From: Desulfovibrio litoralis DSM 11393
GTDB lineage: Bacteria > Desulfobacterota > Desulfovibrionia > Desulfovibrionales > Desulfovibrionaceae
Reading direction: 5' to 3'
Assembly (NCBI RefSeq): GCF_900143255.1
Contig: NZ_FRDI01000004.1
Coordinates: forward strand, 1-64,000
DNA: 64,000 nt
Part shown: positions 34,287-43,812 of the stretch, in pieces
Numbering within the stretch: the first letter of the stretch is position 1
Layout of the letters: the number at the start of each line of letters is the position of its first letter
The notes under the pieces: model-generated
Told to the model about the DNA's origin: nothing
The model's database searches: none
The model's input: only the letters and a program-made list of their open reading frames with translations
Program-made: the position numbers and the translations under genes

Positions 34287-37200
34287 ATGTCGTTTTGTTC
34301 TGATTTTATACTGATTCCTTGGCAGGAAGACTTTATTTTTACCCTTAGTTCTTTAATTATGAAAGAAACAGAAGGGCAACCCAATAAAGCTCTTGTGGTT
34401 TTTCCTCACTCCAGACCGGCACGTTATTTAAGAGAAGCGTTTTATAAAAACCAAACTATCCCAAAACCGGTTTTGTTACCTGAATGTATCACGGTACAAG
34501 AATTAAGAAGGCTGATTTGTTCCAAGGCTTTGAAAAACAAAGCAAATACTATTGGCTTGCTCGATCAACTGGGTTTTTTACACCAAATTATCCTTGAATT
34601 AAAAAAAGAAGCACCGGAATTTTCAAGTTTGCACAAACTTCCTTTAGATGACTTTTCGCTTTTTTTACCTTGGGGAGTTCGCCTGATTAATTTGTTTGAA
34701 GATTGTTGGCAACAAAACAAAGATCCGGAAAACTTAGATTTTTTAGAAGGCGAGGTGCAAGAGTATGCTTCTGCTCTTTTGGCATCGTTAAGGGCGATTT
34801 CTAATAAATACAGTTTGTTGTTACAAGAAAAAAAACTGACTACCAACGGGTTTGAGGCTTTTAAAGCGGCCGCCGTTATTAGCGAGCTTGATAATTATAC
34901 AGCTAGTGGATATAGCAAAATCAACGGTATTATTCCGAACTGGACTCAAAATTTTTTGGTGAATAAAAAAATTCTGCTTGCCGGTTTTTATAATCTGGAA
35001 GAAACCGAAGAAGTTATCTTTAAAGGGCTTTGGAGACACTTTGATACAAAGCTTTGTTTGCATTCTGCTCCTGAGTTACTCGAAGGGCTTGAAAATATCC
35101 ACTGTCTGGAACATAGTGCTTTAATCAAACGTTGGGGGGCAAGAGTAGAAGGTTTTAGTCTTAACCCCAAATCTTTTAACGAAAAAACCAAGCAAAAACC
35201 AACGTTGCGTATTTGGGAAGGCTATGATCTTCATTCTGAATTAACAGCTTTAAGGCATGAATTTGATTCTGCAAAAAACGTAGATATTTTTTTGGAAACC
35301 TCAGGTTCGGTTACGCAATCAACAGTTTTGGAATCAACCGCCGTTATTTTGCCTTATACTGAGTTACTTTTACCGACTTTACACACAGTCCCAAATAAAG
35401 ATGTGAATATTTCCATGGGTTATCCTTTGGCTCATTCTTCTTTGTTGCGTTTGATTGATTTAATTATGCGTTTGCGAGAAAATGTTAATATTAAAGAACA
35501 AATGTCGTCGCTTACAAGAGAAACGATTCAGGAAAATCCTGATAATTTAATGTATTACTGGAAAGATTTGCAAGAACTCTATCGCAACCCGCTTTTAAAA
35601 GCGTTAAATCACCCCGAGTTGGGTTCTTTTGCTTCGTTATTGCAAAAACTTGAAACCAAGCTATTGGAAGGTGAGCCTTATATTTCCATAGATGTGTTGC
35701 TTAACAAGATTCAAAATGAGCGTTTTGATGAGGGGCGTTTTAGTCCAGCAGAACGAGACGCGATATTTTTGTTGCATAAAATATGTCTTAAAAACTTTGC
35801 TCAAATAAGTACGGCAAAAGAATTAAGCTTGGCATTAGTCGAATTCGTTTTGTTTTTACAAGAACATGCAGAGAGCCGAGCAAAGTCTTTAGACCCTTTG
35901 CAAATGACCAATTTGTGGGAACATTTTTCTTTAGATGCCGAATGTTTGTATCGTCTTTTACAAAAAATTATTCCTGAGTTTGCTAATTCTGTATTGAGTG
36001 ATAAAACCCTACCCATTTTTGCGTTATTTGCCTTATTGCGTAATATTTTGGAAGGGGAGCGAGTTCCTTTTGAAGGTGAGCCTTTAACCGGACTTCAAAT
36101 TATTGGTTTTTTGGAAGCAAGGTTGTTAAATTTTAAAAAGCTTTTTATTCTTGATTTAACCGAAGACAAACTACCGGGAAACCCGCCTCAAGATCCTTTA
36201 TTGCCCGAAGCGTTAAGAGCGGAACTTGGCTTATCTTCACGAGCTGAAAGAGAAGATATGTTGGCTCATCATTTTTGGCGTTTATATGCCGGGGCTGATG
36301 AGGTTGTTTTATTTACGCGTTCTGAACAAAGTGCCGGAGCTTTGCTTGATGAACGTAAACAGCGTTCTCGTTTTATCGAAGAGCTTATTTGGGAAGCGGA
36401 GCAGGAAAAAGGTCGCCTTTTGCAACCTGAACAGACTCAAGAGAACATTTTGGAAAAAAATGAATTAAAATATAAAGAAGATGACCCTTTAAGAATTATT
36501 TTATCCGACGTAAAGGGCATTAAACGCAATTTTATTTCCATTCCCAAAACCCAACCTTTTATTATAAAGATTTTAAAACAGCTTGAACAGGGCGGAGTTT
36601 CTGCAACTTTTTTAGATGCTTATTTGCGTTGTCCTTTTCGTTTTGCGTTAGAGCGTTTAGCAAAATTAAAAGAATTTGAAGGGGTTAACGAAGAAGATGA
36701 TCCTAGAGAAGTCGGAAAATTATTACATCAAGTGTTGTGCGATTTTTTTAAGCCTTATTTGAACAAGGTAATAGAAAAACAAGAATTAGACTTTAACGAG
36801 CTAAAAAGTATCTTTTTAAAACGTCTTAATGAATTGAAATCTGAAGTTCATTTACCTGCTGATTCATGGCTTATGTTGGAAGTTACAGGTATAGAGAGGT
36901 TAAGGCGTTTAATTGAAAACTTTCCGGAAACTACTCAAATACTACACTTAGAACATAGCATTCACGGAGAACTCATCTTAAATCTTAAAGATAAACAACT
37001 GTTTTTAGAGCAGAGTTCTACCTTTTCAACTGTTTTAAAAAACAAAACAACTTTGCATTGTAAATTATATGGCGTTATTGATAGAGTTGATCAAAGAGCG
37101 GGCGAAGTTTATATTTTAGATTATAAAACAGGTTCGACTCCAAAAATCAAAGAACAGTTTTGGAAAGATGAAGAACTTTGGGAAAGACTGGAAAAATGGA

Positions 37201-37574
37201 ATAAGGAAATATATTTTGATAAAAATAAAAGCTGTGATTCAGAAGGGTTAGAACTTTTTAACCTTGTGTCTGATTCTGTTGAGTCTTTACAAATGCCACT
37301 TTATCTTTATATGCTTAATAAAACATCAAAAAGTCAATATGAACATCTCAAAAATGCTTTTTGGGTTGAACTTTCCGAGTCATCAACAGAAAACGCTTTG
37401 TTTTCAGATAAAGTGAGTGATGAATTTTTAAGTGAGATTTTAGATATAAAACTTCCTGTTTTACTGGAGTTTATTTTAATTCATCTTTTATTTTCTCCTT
37501 TTTTCTATTCTCGTGAAAATCGTTCTTGTAAATATTGTGCTTTTATGTCATCATGCAAGCCTAACATTTTATAG
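34287..37574 (+). CDS. AddB-like PD-(D/E)XK nuclease of the AddAB/RecBCD class
   Basis: 1095 residues, cytoplasmic. The N-terminal two thirds are helicase-like without a Walker A, as in AddB. The C-terminal RecB-type nuclease domain (about 770-1095) has FLDAYLRCPFRFALERL, GKLLHQVL and the catalytic core GVIDRVDQ...YILDYKTGS (D945, K947). Four cysteines fit the AddB iron-sulfur staple: C782 in LRCPFRF and C1081, C1084, C1090 in the SCKYCAFMSSCKP tail. It would process double-strand breaks for recombination with an AddA helicase partner. No addA is next to it in this window, which is unusual. The start has GGTATG-type weak RBS, so an alternative is possible. Confidence 0.8.
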   Translation: MSFCSDFILIPWQEDFIFTLSSLIMKETEGQPNKALVVFPHSRPARYLREAFYKNQTIPKPVLLPECITVQELRRLICSKALKNKANTIGLLDQLGFLHQIILELKKEAPEFSSLHKLPLDDFSLFLPWGVRLINLFEDCWQQNKDPENLDFLEGEVQEYASALLASLRAISNKYSLLLQEKKLTTNGFEAFKAAAVISELDNYTASGYSKINGIIPNWTQNFLVNKKILLAGFYNLEETEEVIFKGLWRHFDTKLCLHSAPELLEGLENIHCLEHSALIKRWGARVEGFSLNPKSFNEKTKQKPTLRIWEGYDLHSELTALRHEFDSAKNVDIFLETSGSVTQSTVLESTAVILPYTELLLPTLHTVPNKDVNISMGYPLAHSSLLRLIDLIMRLRENVNIKEQMSSLTRETIQENPDNLMYYWKDLQELYRNPLLKALNHPELGSFASLLQKLETKLLEGEPYISIDVLLNKIQNERFDEGRFSPAERDAIFLLHKICLKNFAQISTAKELSLALVEFVLFLQEHAESRAKSLDPLQMTNLWEHFSLDAECLYRLLQKIIPEFANSVLSDKTLPIFALFALLRNILEGERVPFEGEPLTGLQIIGFLEARLLNFKKLFILDLTEDKLPGNPPQDPLLPEALRAELGLSSRAEREDMLAHHFWRLYAGADEVVLFTRSEQSAGALLDERKQRSRFIEELIWEAEQEKGRLLQPEQTQENILEKNELKYKEDDPLRIILSDVKGIKRNFISIPKTQPFIIKILKQLEQGGVSATFLDAYLRCPFRFALERLAKLKEFEGVNEEDDPREVGKLLHQVLCDFFKPYLNKVIEKQELDFNELKSIFLKRLNELKSEVHLPADSWLMLEVTGIERLRRLIENFPETTQILHLEHSIHGELILNLKDKQLFLEQSSTFSTVLKNKTTLHCKLYGVIDRVDQRAGEVYILDYKTGSTPKIKEQFWKDEELWERLEKWNKEIYFDKNKSCDSEGLELFNLVSDSVESLQMPLYLYMLNKTSKSQYEHLKNAFWVELSESSTENALFSDKVSDEFLSEILDIKLPVLLEFILIHLLFSPFFYSRENRSCKYCAFMSSCKPNIL

Positions 37575-37625
37575 GCTTTATGTAATAATTCGTTGGTTTT
37601 ATATAACCGACATAAGGAGAAATAA

Positions 37626-38732
37626 ATGTCTTTACCAAGTTTACAACTCGGTGATAAAACTGCTAAATATGCAATTATTCAAGGTGGTATGGGGGTTGGA
37701 ATTTCTTTGCACAACCTTGCGGCTGCTGTTGCGAATGAAGGCGGAATCGGCGTTATCGCTGCTGCAATGATTGGTATGCGTGAACCTGATGTTGCTCAAA
37801 ATCCTTTAGAAGCCAACCTGCGTGCAATTAGAAAAGAAATTGCCAAAGCCAAAGAACTGAGTATTGGTAGCAACGGTTTGCTTGGCATGAATATAATGGT
37901 TGCTCTGACTAACTTTGCCGAAATGGTTAAGACGGCTGTATCTGAAAAAATTGATGTTATTTTTTCCGGTGCGGGAATGCCTCTTGAACTTCCTAAATAT
38001 CTTTTTGAAGCTTGTGAAGAAAGAAAAGAAACCTTCAATACAAAACTTGTACCTATTGTTTCTTCTGCGAGAGCGGCTTCACTGCTTTGTCGTAAATGGT
38101 TGTCAAAATTTGATTATTTGCCTGATGCCTTTGTTGTTGAAGGTCCAAAAGCCGGTGGACACTTAGGTTTTAAGCTTGAGGAACTTGACAGCAAAGATCA
38201 TGAGTTGGAAGAGCTTGTGCCACAGGTTGTCGAAGCTGTTAAAGCTTTTGAAGACAAAAAAGGTTGTGCTATTCCGGTGATTGCTGCCGGTGGAATTTAT
38301 ACCGGTGCTGATATTAAAAAGTTTTTAGATTTAGGAGCATCAGGAGTGCAAATGGGAACTCGTTTCGTTGCTACTCATGAATGTGATGCCGATATTAGAT
38401 TTAAAGAGGCCTTTATTAACGCCAAAGCGGAAGATTTAACAATTATTAAAAGCCCTGTGGGTATGCCGGGTCGAGCTATTCGCAACTCTTTTATTGAAGC
38501 TGTTGAAAAAGGGCAAGTAAAGTTTAAATGTATTTTTCAGTGTGTTACTACCTGTGATCCTAAAAACTCTCCTTATTGCATTGCCTCTGCGTTGCTTAAC
38601 GCTATGAAGGGAAATCTTGATAAGGGTTTTGCTTTTAGTGGGGTAAATGCATATAGAGTTGATACGCTGTTATCCGTTAAGGAGTTAATTGCTTCTTTAC
38701 AAGCAGAATATGATGCGGCTGTAAAGGCTTAA
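37626..38732 (+). CDS. nitronate monooxygenase / FabK-like FMN enzyme
   Basis: 368 residues, cytoplasmic FMN-binding TIM barrel of the 2-nitropropane dioxygenase family. IIQGGMGVGISLHNLAAAVA at the N-terminus is the phosphate-binding and active-site lid region; GAGMPLELP, VVEGPKAGGHLGF (candidate catalytic histidine), IPVIAAGGIYTG and GVQMGTRFVATHECD are the family's ordered FMN motifs. It has an additional C-terminal cysteine-containing region (FQCVTTCDP). It could oxidise nitronates, or be an enoyl-ACP reductase (FabK) homologue; the lack of fab neighbours favours the former, without proof. AAGGAG before ATG. Closed by a clear terminator. Confidence 0.82.
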   Translation: MSLPSLQLGDKTAKYAIIQGGMGVGISLHNLAAAVANEGGIGVIAAAMIGMREPDVAQNPLEANLRAIRKEIAKAKELSIGSNGLLGMNIMVALTNFAEMVKTAVSEKIDVIFSGAGMPLELPKYLFEACEERKETFNTKLVPIVSSARAASLLCRKWLSKFDYLPDAFVVEGPKAGGHLGFKLEELDSKDHELEELVPQVVEAVKAFEDKKGCAIPVIAAGGIYTGADIKKFLDLGASGVQMGTRFVATHECDADIRFKEAFINAKAEDLTIIKSPVGMPGRAIRNSFIEAVEKGQVKFKCIFQCVTTCDPKNSPYCIASALLNAMKGNLDKGFAFSGVNAYRVDTLLSVKELIASLQAEYDAAVKA

Positions 38733-38782
38733 AGTATCTTCTTTAGAGCTTTATTTGTAGATTTTGTTATCATAGTTAATAG

Positions 38783-38815
38783 ATCCGACAGTTTTGAAAG
38801 CTGTCGGATTTTTTG
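38783..38815 (+). terminator. terminator after the nitronate monooxygenase-like gene
   Basis: 9-bp perfect stem ATCCGACAG / CTGTCGGAT with a T6 tail (38783-38815), 51 bases after the stop codon. Confidence 0.85.
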
Positions 38816-38838
38816 TATTTATAACCTTTAACTAATAT

Positions 38839-39023
38839 AAGACCATTGCAAAACTCCGTTTTGCGTGCTTTTATCATCGTTTTATGCTCTGTATGAACAT
38901 AGCATAAAACGTCTTAAGTCACACAAACCACTAATTTTACAGGAAAATTTAATTTTCCTTATTCGTGGTTTGTGGAGTGTCTTTCTGACGAAAGCCACTT
39001 TGAGCCTATTGTGCAATAGTCTC
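38839..39023 (+). repeat. structured dispersed repeat, copy C (best preserved)
   Basis: 185-bp element in the 453-bp gap before the hybrid kinase. Left end AAGACCATTGCAAAACT, right end TTGTGCAATAGTCTC; the right end's complement begins GAGACTATTGCA, so the ends form an inverted repeat (AGACYATTGCA). Inside are an 11-bp perfect hairpin (CGTTTTATGCT / AGCATAAAACG, 38878-38911) and an AACCAC / GTGGTT stem enclosing a GGAAAATT palindrome. It starts 24 bases after a terminator. It contains no ORF. The remaining 160 bp upstream of the kinase is AT-rich with no clear signal. Confidence 0.8.
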
Positions 39024-39185
39024 AATATATTATATTTATTATAAAAAACTTGTGTTTTTAAAGTTTTTTTTGTATTTTTATTTTGTTCCTTTTGATTCAC
39101 CTTTGATAAAATAAGATTACACCTGTGTGCGCTGAGTTGTTCTCCTTTTGCTATAATACTGCTTTTTGCTCCGGAGTTTAAAAAG

Positions 39186-42100
39186 ATGAATACAGTTGGT
39201 TTTAAGTCTGTTTCTAAGAATCATAATAAAGCGGTTTTAAAATTTATTTTTTGGTTAATCTTACTCTGGACTTTTTTGGTGCTGTTGTCTTTATGGTCAA
39301 GCCTCTCTCGGGCGGAACGGCAAAGCGAAGAAGATGCCAGAATTCAAGCTCGTACCATATTTGAAAAAGATTCCTCTTTAATCACCTGGAATGTCGCCGT
39401 AGGTGGAATATATGCCCCTATTGGCGAGGAAATACGCCCTAATCCTTATCTTGCTCCTTATGGTCGCGAAGTAGAAACACCAACCGGGGAAATATTGACT
39501 AAAATCAATGCTTCTTTAATGGTGCGTCTTATTTATGAAATGAGTGCTTTAGAGTCTGGCGTTGTGGCAAGATTGGCGAGCAATAATCCTTTGCGTCCGC
39601 TTAATATGTCTGATGAGTGGGAGTTTGAGGCTCTTAATTTATTGGAAAAAAAACAGGTTAATGAAATTTCGTCAATAGAAACTATTAATAATAGCCCCTA
39701 TATGCGACTTATTCGCCCTTTGATTTTAGATAAAAACTGTTTAACCTGTCATACTCAACCTCAAAATACCTTGGGTGCAATTCATGGTGGTATAAGTGTT
39801 TTGGTTCCTATGGAACCTTTTACTCAAATTGCACAAGAAACTTATTTTCAGATGATATTAAGCCACTTAGCTTTATGGCTTATTGTTGTTATTTTAATTT
39901 TTTGGGGCGGGAATTATCTCAACACAAATATGAATGCCAAAGAAAAGGCGGAACAAGACCTTAAAAACTTGGCTTGTGAACTTGAAGATAGGGTAAAAGA
40001 GCGCACCAAAGAATTGGCGTTAAAACAAAGCCAACTTGTAGCTTTTATGAATAATTCAGATGCAGGTATTTTCTTAAAAAACAAGGTGGGAGAATATGTT
40101 TTATGTAACGCATATTACGCCGCCTTACTCGGGAGAACCACTAAAGAAATCAAAGCTTGCGTAGATACAATGCTTATGCCGTCTGAGTTATCAAATAAAA
40201 TCAAGACTGCTGAAAATGCCGCTTGTAAAGATTTGACCGCTGTTGAAATTTCCGGACACTTTGATCTAAATGATAAAAGCGAAATCTTTGTTGCTCATAT
40301 TTTTCCTATAATTAACGAAAAAGGTTTAATTGATGGAGTCGGCGGTATTATTATGAATGATACCGAGAGGATAGCCAGTGAAGAGGTGTTAAAAAATGCC
40401 AAAGCCGTCGCTGAATCTGCCAGTCGTTCAAAGAGTGATTTTTTGGCAAATATGAGCCATGAAATTCGTACTCCTTTAAACGGAGTTATCGGTATGGCTG
40501 ATTTATTGTTGCAAACAAAGCTCAACCAAGAACAAGCATCAATGGCGGCGACTATTAAAAATAGTGGCGATAGTTTACTTGTTGTTTTAAACGATATTTT
40601 AGATTTTTCTAAGATAGAAGCCGGTAAAATGTCTATAGACTCAGAACCGTTTAGTCTTAGAGATATGATATTTGGTGCAGTAAAAGCGATTGCACCGATT
40701 GCTTATAAAAAGAATTTAGAATTAATTGTAGATATAAATTCCAATATTCCCGATCATTTAGACGGAGATAGCAACAGAATTAGACAGGTTGTAACAAATT
40801 TTTTAAGTAACGCCATTAAATTTACCGATAGCGGTGAGGTTAGTTTAAGCGTTGAGTTGGTTAATTTACAGGCAAACAAAGTTTCTTTGAAAATTAAAGT
40901 TCAAGATACCGGAATAGGCATTCCGTTTGAAAAACAAAAAAATATTTTTGATTCTTTTGAACAGGGAGACTCTTCGACGACTCGCAAATATGGCGGAACT
41001 GGGCTTGGTTTAACGATCTCTCATCGCTTAACAGTATTGATGGGCGGTGAAATTTCTTTAGAGAGTGAACAGGGCAAGGGTAGTACCTTTTCTGTCAGTT
41101 TGGAGTTGCCGTTTTTAGTTGATTCTTCCCTTTCAAAAATTGGTATGTCGACGGTACAGTTTAAAGGTTTAAAAGCCTTGATCGTTGATGATAACGCCAC
41201 AAACAGAAGAATTTACTCTGAATATCTTTCTTCGTGGAATTTTAGCGTCCAAGATAGCGTAAGCGTCGATGATGCCATGCATCATTTAAAGCTTGGGCTT
41301 AATTCTCATAGAGCTTTTGATATTGTTTTATTAGATGTACATATGCCGGATAAAGACGGTTTTTATATGTTGGAACTGATGCGTTCTAACCCTGATTTTC
41401 AAGATGTACCCGTGATTTTATTATCCTCTGCCAATGTCTTTCTTGATAGTGATGAGTTAAAGAGCTATGATGTATTGTTGTCTAAACCTATTCGTCCGGA
41501 AGAATTAATGTTGGCTATGGGCAAGGCACTTGGGCTTTGTAGCAATGAACTTTGTATTGACAGTAACGCCAGCTATATCGACAAAGATGTAACGGCACGT
41601 ATTCAATTAAATATTCTTTTAGCAGAAGATATGGAGATGAACCAACTTGTTATCTCAAAAATGCTTTCTACGTTAGGACATAATTATACAATTGTTGAAA
41701 ATGGACAAAAGGTTTTGGAGGCGTTAGAGAAAGCTACTTATGATCTTGTTATGATGGATATTCAAATGCCGATCATGGACGGAATTAGAGCTACTCAGCT
41801 TATTCGAGAAAAAGAAAAAAACAATAACTCAGGTCAATATACTCCAATTATTGCGTTAACAGCAAATGCTTTAAAAGGAGATCGTGAAAAATATCTTGCA
41901 ATAGGTATGGATAATTATGTTTCTAAACCTATTCAGCTTGAAGCCCTTTCTAAATCTTTAAATGATATTATGGCACGTTTTATAAGTGCAAAACTGAATA
42001 ATTATACTGTTAACAGTGGCGTTGTAAGTATTATTGGAACAACAAATAGCGAGCCTCTAAATTCACAAAACTCTGATTTTTTAGATAACAAAATTGATTC

Positions 42101-42533
42101 TGGAAATGTTGCCGCCCTTGCTGATTTAAAAGAAAATCAAAAAGAAGAACATAAAAGAGAAAATATACCAATAGAAGGTATAAGTGATAGTATAGATAAA
42201 GCAGTTGTTTCCAATGCCTTTGGTGGAAATAATGAATTGATTGCCGCAACAATGGACGTTTACTTTAGAGATGCACCCATTCAGCTTAATGGTATTTTAG
42301 AGGCAATTAATGAAGGTAATAACGAATTGTTAGTTTCTTCGGCTCACTCTCTTAAAGGAATTTCAAGTTATTATAGTCGTGGAGCGGTTTATCAGACTTG
42401 TTTGAAAATAGAAAAATATGGAAGAGACAAAATGTTGCCTGATGCAAAAGAAGAACTTACCAGCGAATATTATTATTTATCTAAAAATATGGAGGCTCTT
42501 ATCCTGAGTATGAAAAACTTTTTTAAGGAATAG
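39186..42533 (+). CDS. hybrid histidine kinase with periplasmic Tll0287-like haem-motif sensor, two receivers and HPt
   Basis: 1115 residues, inner membrane. Helix 1 (about 18-40), a periplasmic DUF3365/Tll0287-like domain (about 45-222) containing a c-type haem motif C185-LT-C188-H189, helix 2 (about 224-245), a short coiled coil, PAS (about 280-400), HisKA with H425 in MSHEIRTPLNG, HATPase with DTGIGIP and GGTGLGL, receiver 1 with D717, receiver 2 with D858, and a C-terminal HPt with H1054 in AHSLKGIS. The haem motif suggests sensing of redox state or a gas, by family knowledge; ligand is unproven. The phosphorelay is complete in one chain. The HD-GYP regulator 202 bp downstream is the likely output. 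Confidence 0.88.
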   Translation: MNTVGFKSVSKNHNKAVLKFIFWLILLWTFLVLLSLWSSLSRAERQSEEDARIQARTIFEKDSSLITWNVAVGGIYAPIGEEIRPNPYLAPYGREVETPTGEILTKINASLMVRLIYEMSALESGVVARLASNNPLRPLNMSDEWEFEALNLLEKKQVNEISSIETINNSPYMRLIRPLILDKNCLTCHTQPQNTLGAIHGGISVLVPMEPFTQIAQETYFQMILSHLALWLIVVILIFWGGNYLNTNMNAKEKAEQDLKNLACELEDRVKERTKELALKQSQLVAFMNNSDAGIFLKNKVGEYVLCNAYYAALLGRTTKEIKACVDTMLMPSELSNKIKTAENAACKDLTAVEISGHFDLNDKSEIFVAHIFPIINEKGLIDGVGGIIMNDTERIASEEVLKNAKAVAESASRSKSDFLANMSHEIRTPLNGVIGMADLLLQTKLNQEQASMAATIKNSGDSLLVVLNDILDFSKIEAGKMSIDSEPFSLRDMIFGAVKAIAPIAYKKNLELIVDINSNIPDHLDGDSNRIRQVVTNFLSNAIKFTDSGEVSLSVELVNLQANKVSLKIKVQDTGIGIPFEKQKNIFDSFEQGDSSTTRKYGGTGLGLTISHRLTVLMGGEISLESEQGKGSTFSVSLELPFLVDSSLSKIGMSTVQFKGLKALIVDDNATNRRIYSEYLSSWNFSVQDSVSVDDAMHHLKLGLNSHRAFDIVLLDVHMPDKDGFYMLELMRSNPDFQDVPVILLSSANVFLDSDELKSYDVLLSKPIRPEELMLAMGKALGLCSNELCIDSNASYIDKDVTARIQLNILLAEDMEMNQLVISKMLSTLGHNYTIVENGQKVLEALEKATYDLVMMDIQMPIMDGIRATQLIREKEKNNNSGQYTPIIALTANALKGDREKYLAIGMDNYVSKPIQLEALSKSLNDIMARFISAKLNNYTVNSGVVSIIGTTNSEPLNSQNSDFLDNKIDSGNVAALADLKENQKEEHKRENIPIEGISDSIDKAVVSNAFGGNNELIAATMDVYFRDAPIQLNGILEAINEGNNELLVSSAHSLKGISSYYSRGAVYQTCLKIEKYGRDKMLPDAKEELTSEYYYLSKNMEALILSMKNFFKE

Positions 42534-42735
42534 TCTAGTCAGCCCTTTTTTATAATCAATAAAAGAAGCTGATTTTCATATAAAACGTTTATTATTTGTT
42601 TTTAAGTTTTTTTAAAATATAACCTGATTTTGCCAAATATGATAAATATTCTTTTTTTATTTAGATTTTTTTTATTTTTTAAAAAAATATTGTTTCATAT
42701 ATCTTCATCAATACTACAACCAGCGTGAGCATATT

Positions 42736-43809
42736 ATGCATATTTTAATAGCAGAAGATCAGCTTATTTCTCGCATGATTCTTTCAGATCATCTCCGTAA
42801 ATGGGGGCATCAGGTTACTGATGTCTCTAATGGTAAAGAGGCGTTAGAAGTTTTATTCAACTGTGGTTCTGAAATTGATATGATTATAACTGATTGGGAG
42901 ATGCCGATTATGGACGGTATTTCTCTGGCGAAAGTAGTTAGAGAAATTAGTGCAACTTCTCATTATATATATATTATTTTGTTAACAGGTCGCAATGAAT
43001 TTACTGATATTGTTGCGGGTTTTAGCGAGGGTGGGGTTGATGATTATATTGTTAAGCCTTTTGAAGTTTTAGAGCTTAAATTGCGTATTCAGGGTGCCAT
43101 TAGGTTGATTAAATCTGAACGTGCATTAAGAGAATCTAATGATAACCTTGAACGTTTAGTCAGAAAACAAACTCAAGATATTAGAGAAACCCAAGAAGAG
43201 ATAATAAGCAGGCTTTTTAATGCTTTAGAATCAAGAGATCAAGAAACAGCCCAACACGTTATGCGTATTGCCGCAATGAGTTCTTTTATGGGAGGTCTGT
43301 TAGGTTGGGCACCGTCTCGCCTTGATGCAATTCGTGCGGCTGCTCCTTTACATGATATTGGAAAAATAGGTATAGCCGACTCAGTTTTATTAAAGCCTGA
43401 TGCTCTTACTGCTGAAGAGTTTGAATTAATTAAAGGACATACGCAAATAGGCGCGAAGATTTTATCGGGGTCTCATAATCCTATAATTCAAATGGGCGAG
43501 GTAATTGCACATTCACATCATGAGAACTGGGACGGAACGGGCTATCCTAAGGGTTTAAAAGAAAACGAAATTCCGATCGTTGCTCAAGTCGTTTCTATCG
43601 TTGACGTTTATGATGCTCTTTCTTCAGATAGGGTTTATCGCAAAGGTATGCCTTTTGACAAAGTAATGGCAATTATCAGTGATAGTGTTGGTAAAAAGTT
43701 TTCCCCTGGGATTGGCGAGTTGTTCATAAAAAACATAAAAGATATTCAAGAACACTGTGAAACCGTTAATTACTCTATCGCAAAAAGAGAAGAGAATAGC
43801 CCGGATTAA
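42736..43809 (+). CDS. response regulator with HD-GYP phosphodiesterase output
   Basis: 357 residues, cytoplasmic. N-terminal receiver (1 to about 122) with acidic pocket E9-D10, phosphoacceptor D53 in ITDWEMP and conserved Lys (about 104, VKPF). A coiled linker (about 125-160) leads to an HD-GYP domain (about 165-345) with H206-D207 in PLHDIGKIG, HSHHENWDGTGYP (H261, H262, GYP 269-271) and KKFSP. This family hydrolyses cyclic di-GMP, lowering it and promoting motility or dispersal. The complete motif set suggests an active enzyme. It is same-strand and follows the haem-motif kinase, whose HPt domain would donate the phosphate (inference). Confidence 0.9.
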   Translation: MHILIAEDQLISRMILSDHLRKWGHQVTDVSNGKEALEVLFNCGSEIDMIITDWEMPIMDGISLAKVVREISATSHYIYIILLTGRNEFTDIVAGFSEGGVDDYIVKPFEVLELKLRIQGAIRLIKSERALRESNDNLERLVRKQTQDIRETQEEIISRLFNALESRDQETAQHVMRIAAMSSFMGGLLGWAPSRLDAIRAAAPLHDIGKIGIADSVLLKPDALTAEEFELIKGHTQIGAKILSGSHNPIIQMGEVIAHSHHENWDGTGYPKGLKENEIPIVAQVVSIVDVYDALSSDRVYRKGMPFDKVMAIISDSVGKKFSPGIGELFIKNIKDIQEHCETVNYSIAKREENSPD

Positions 43810-43812
43810 CCG

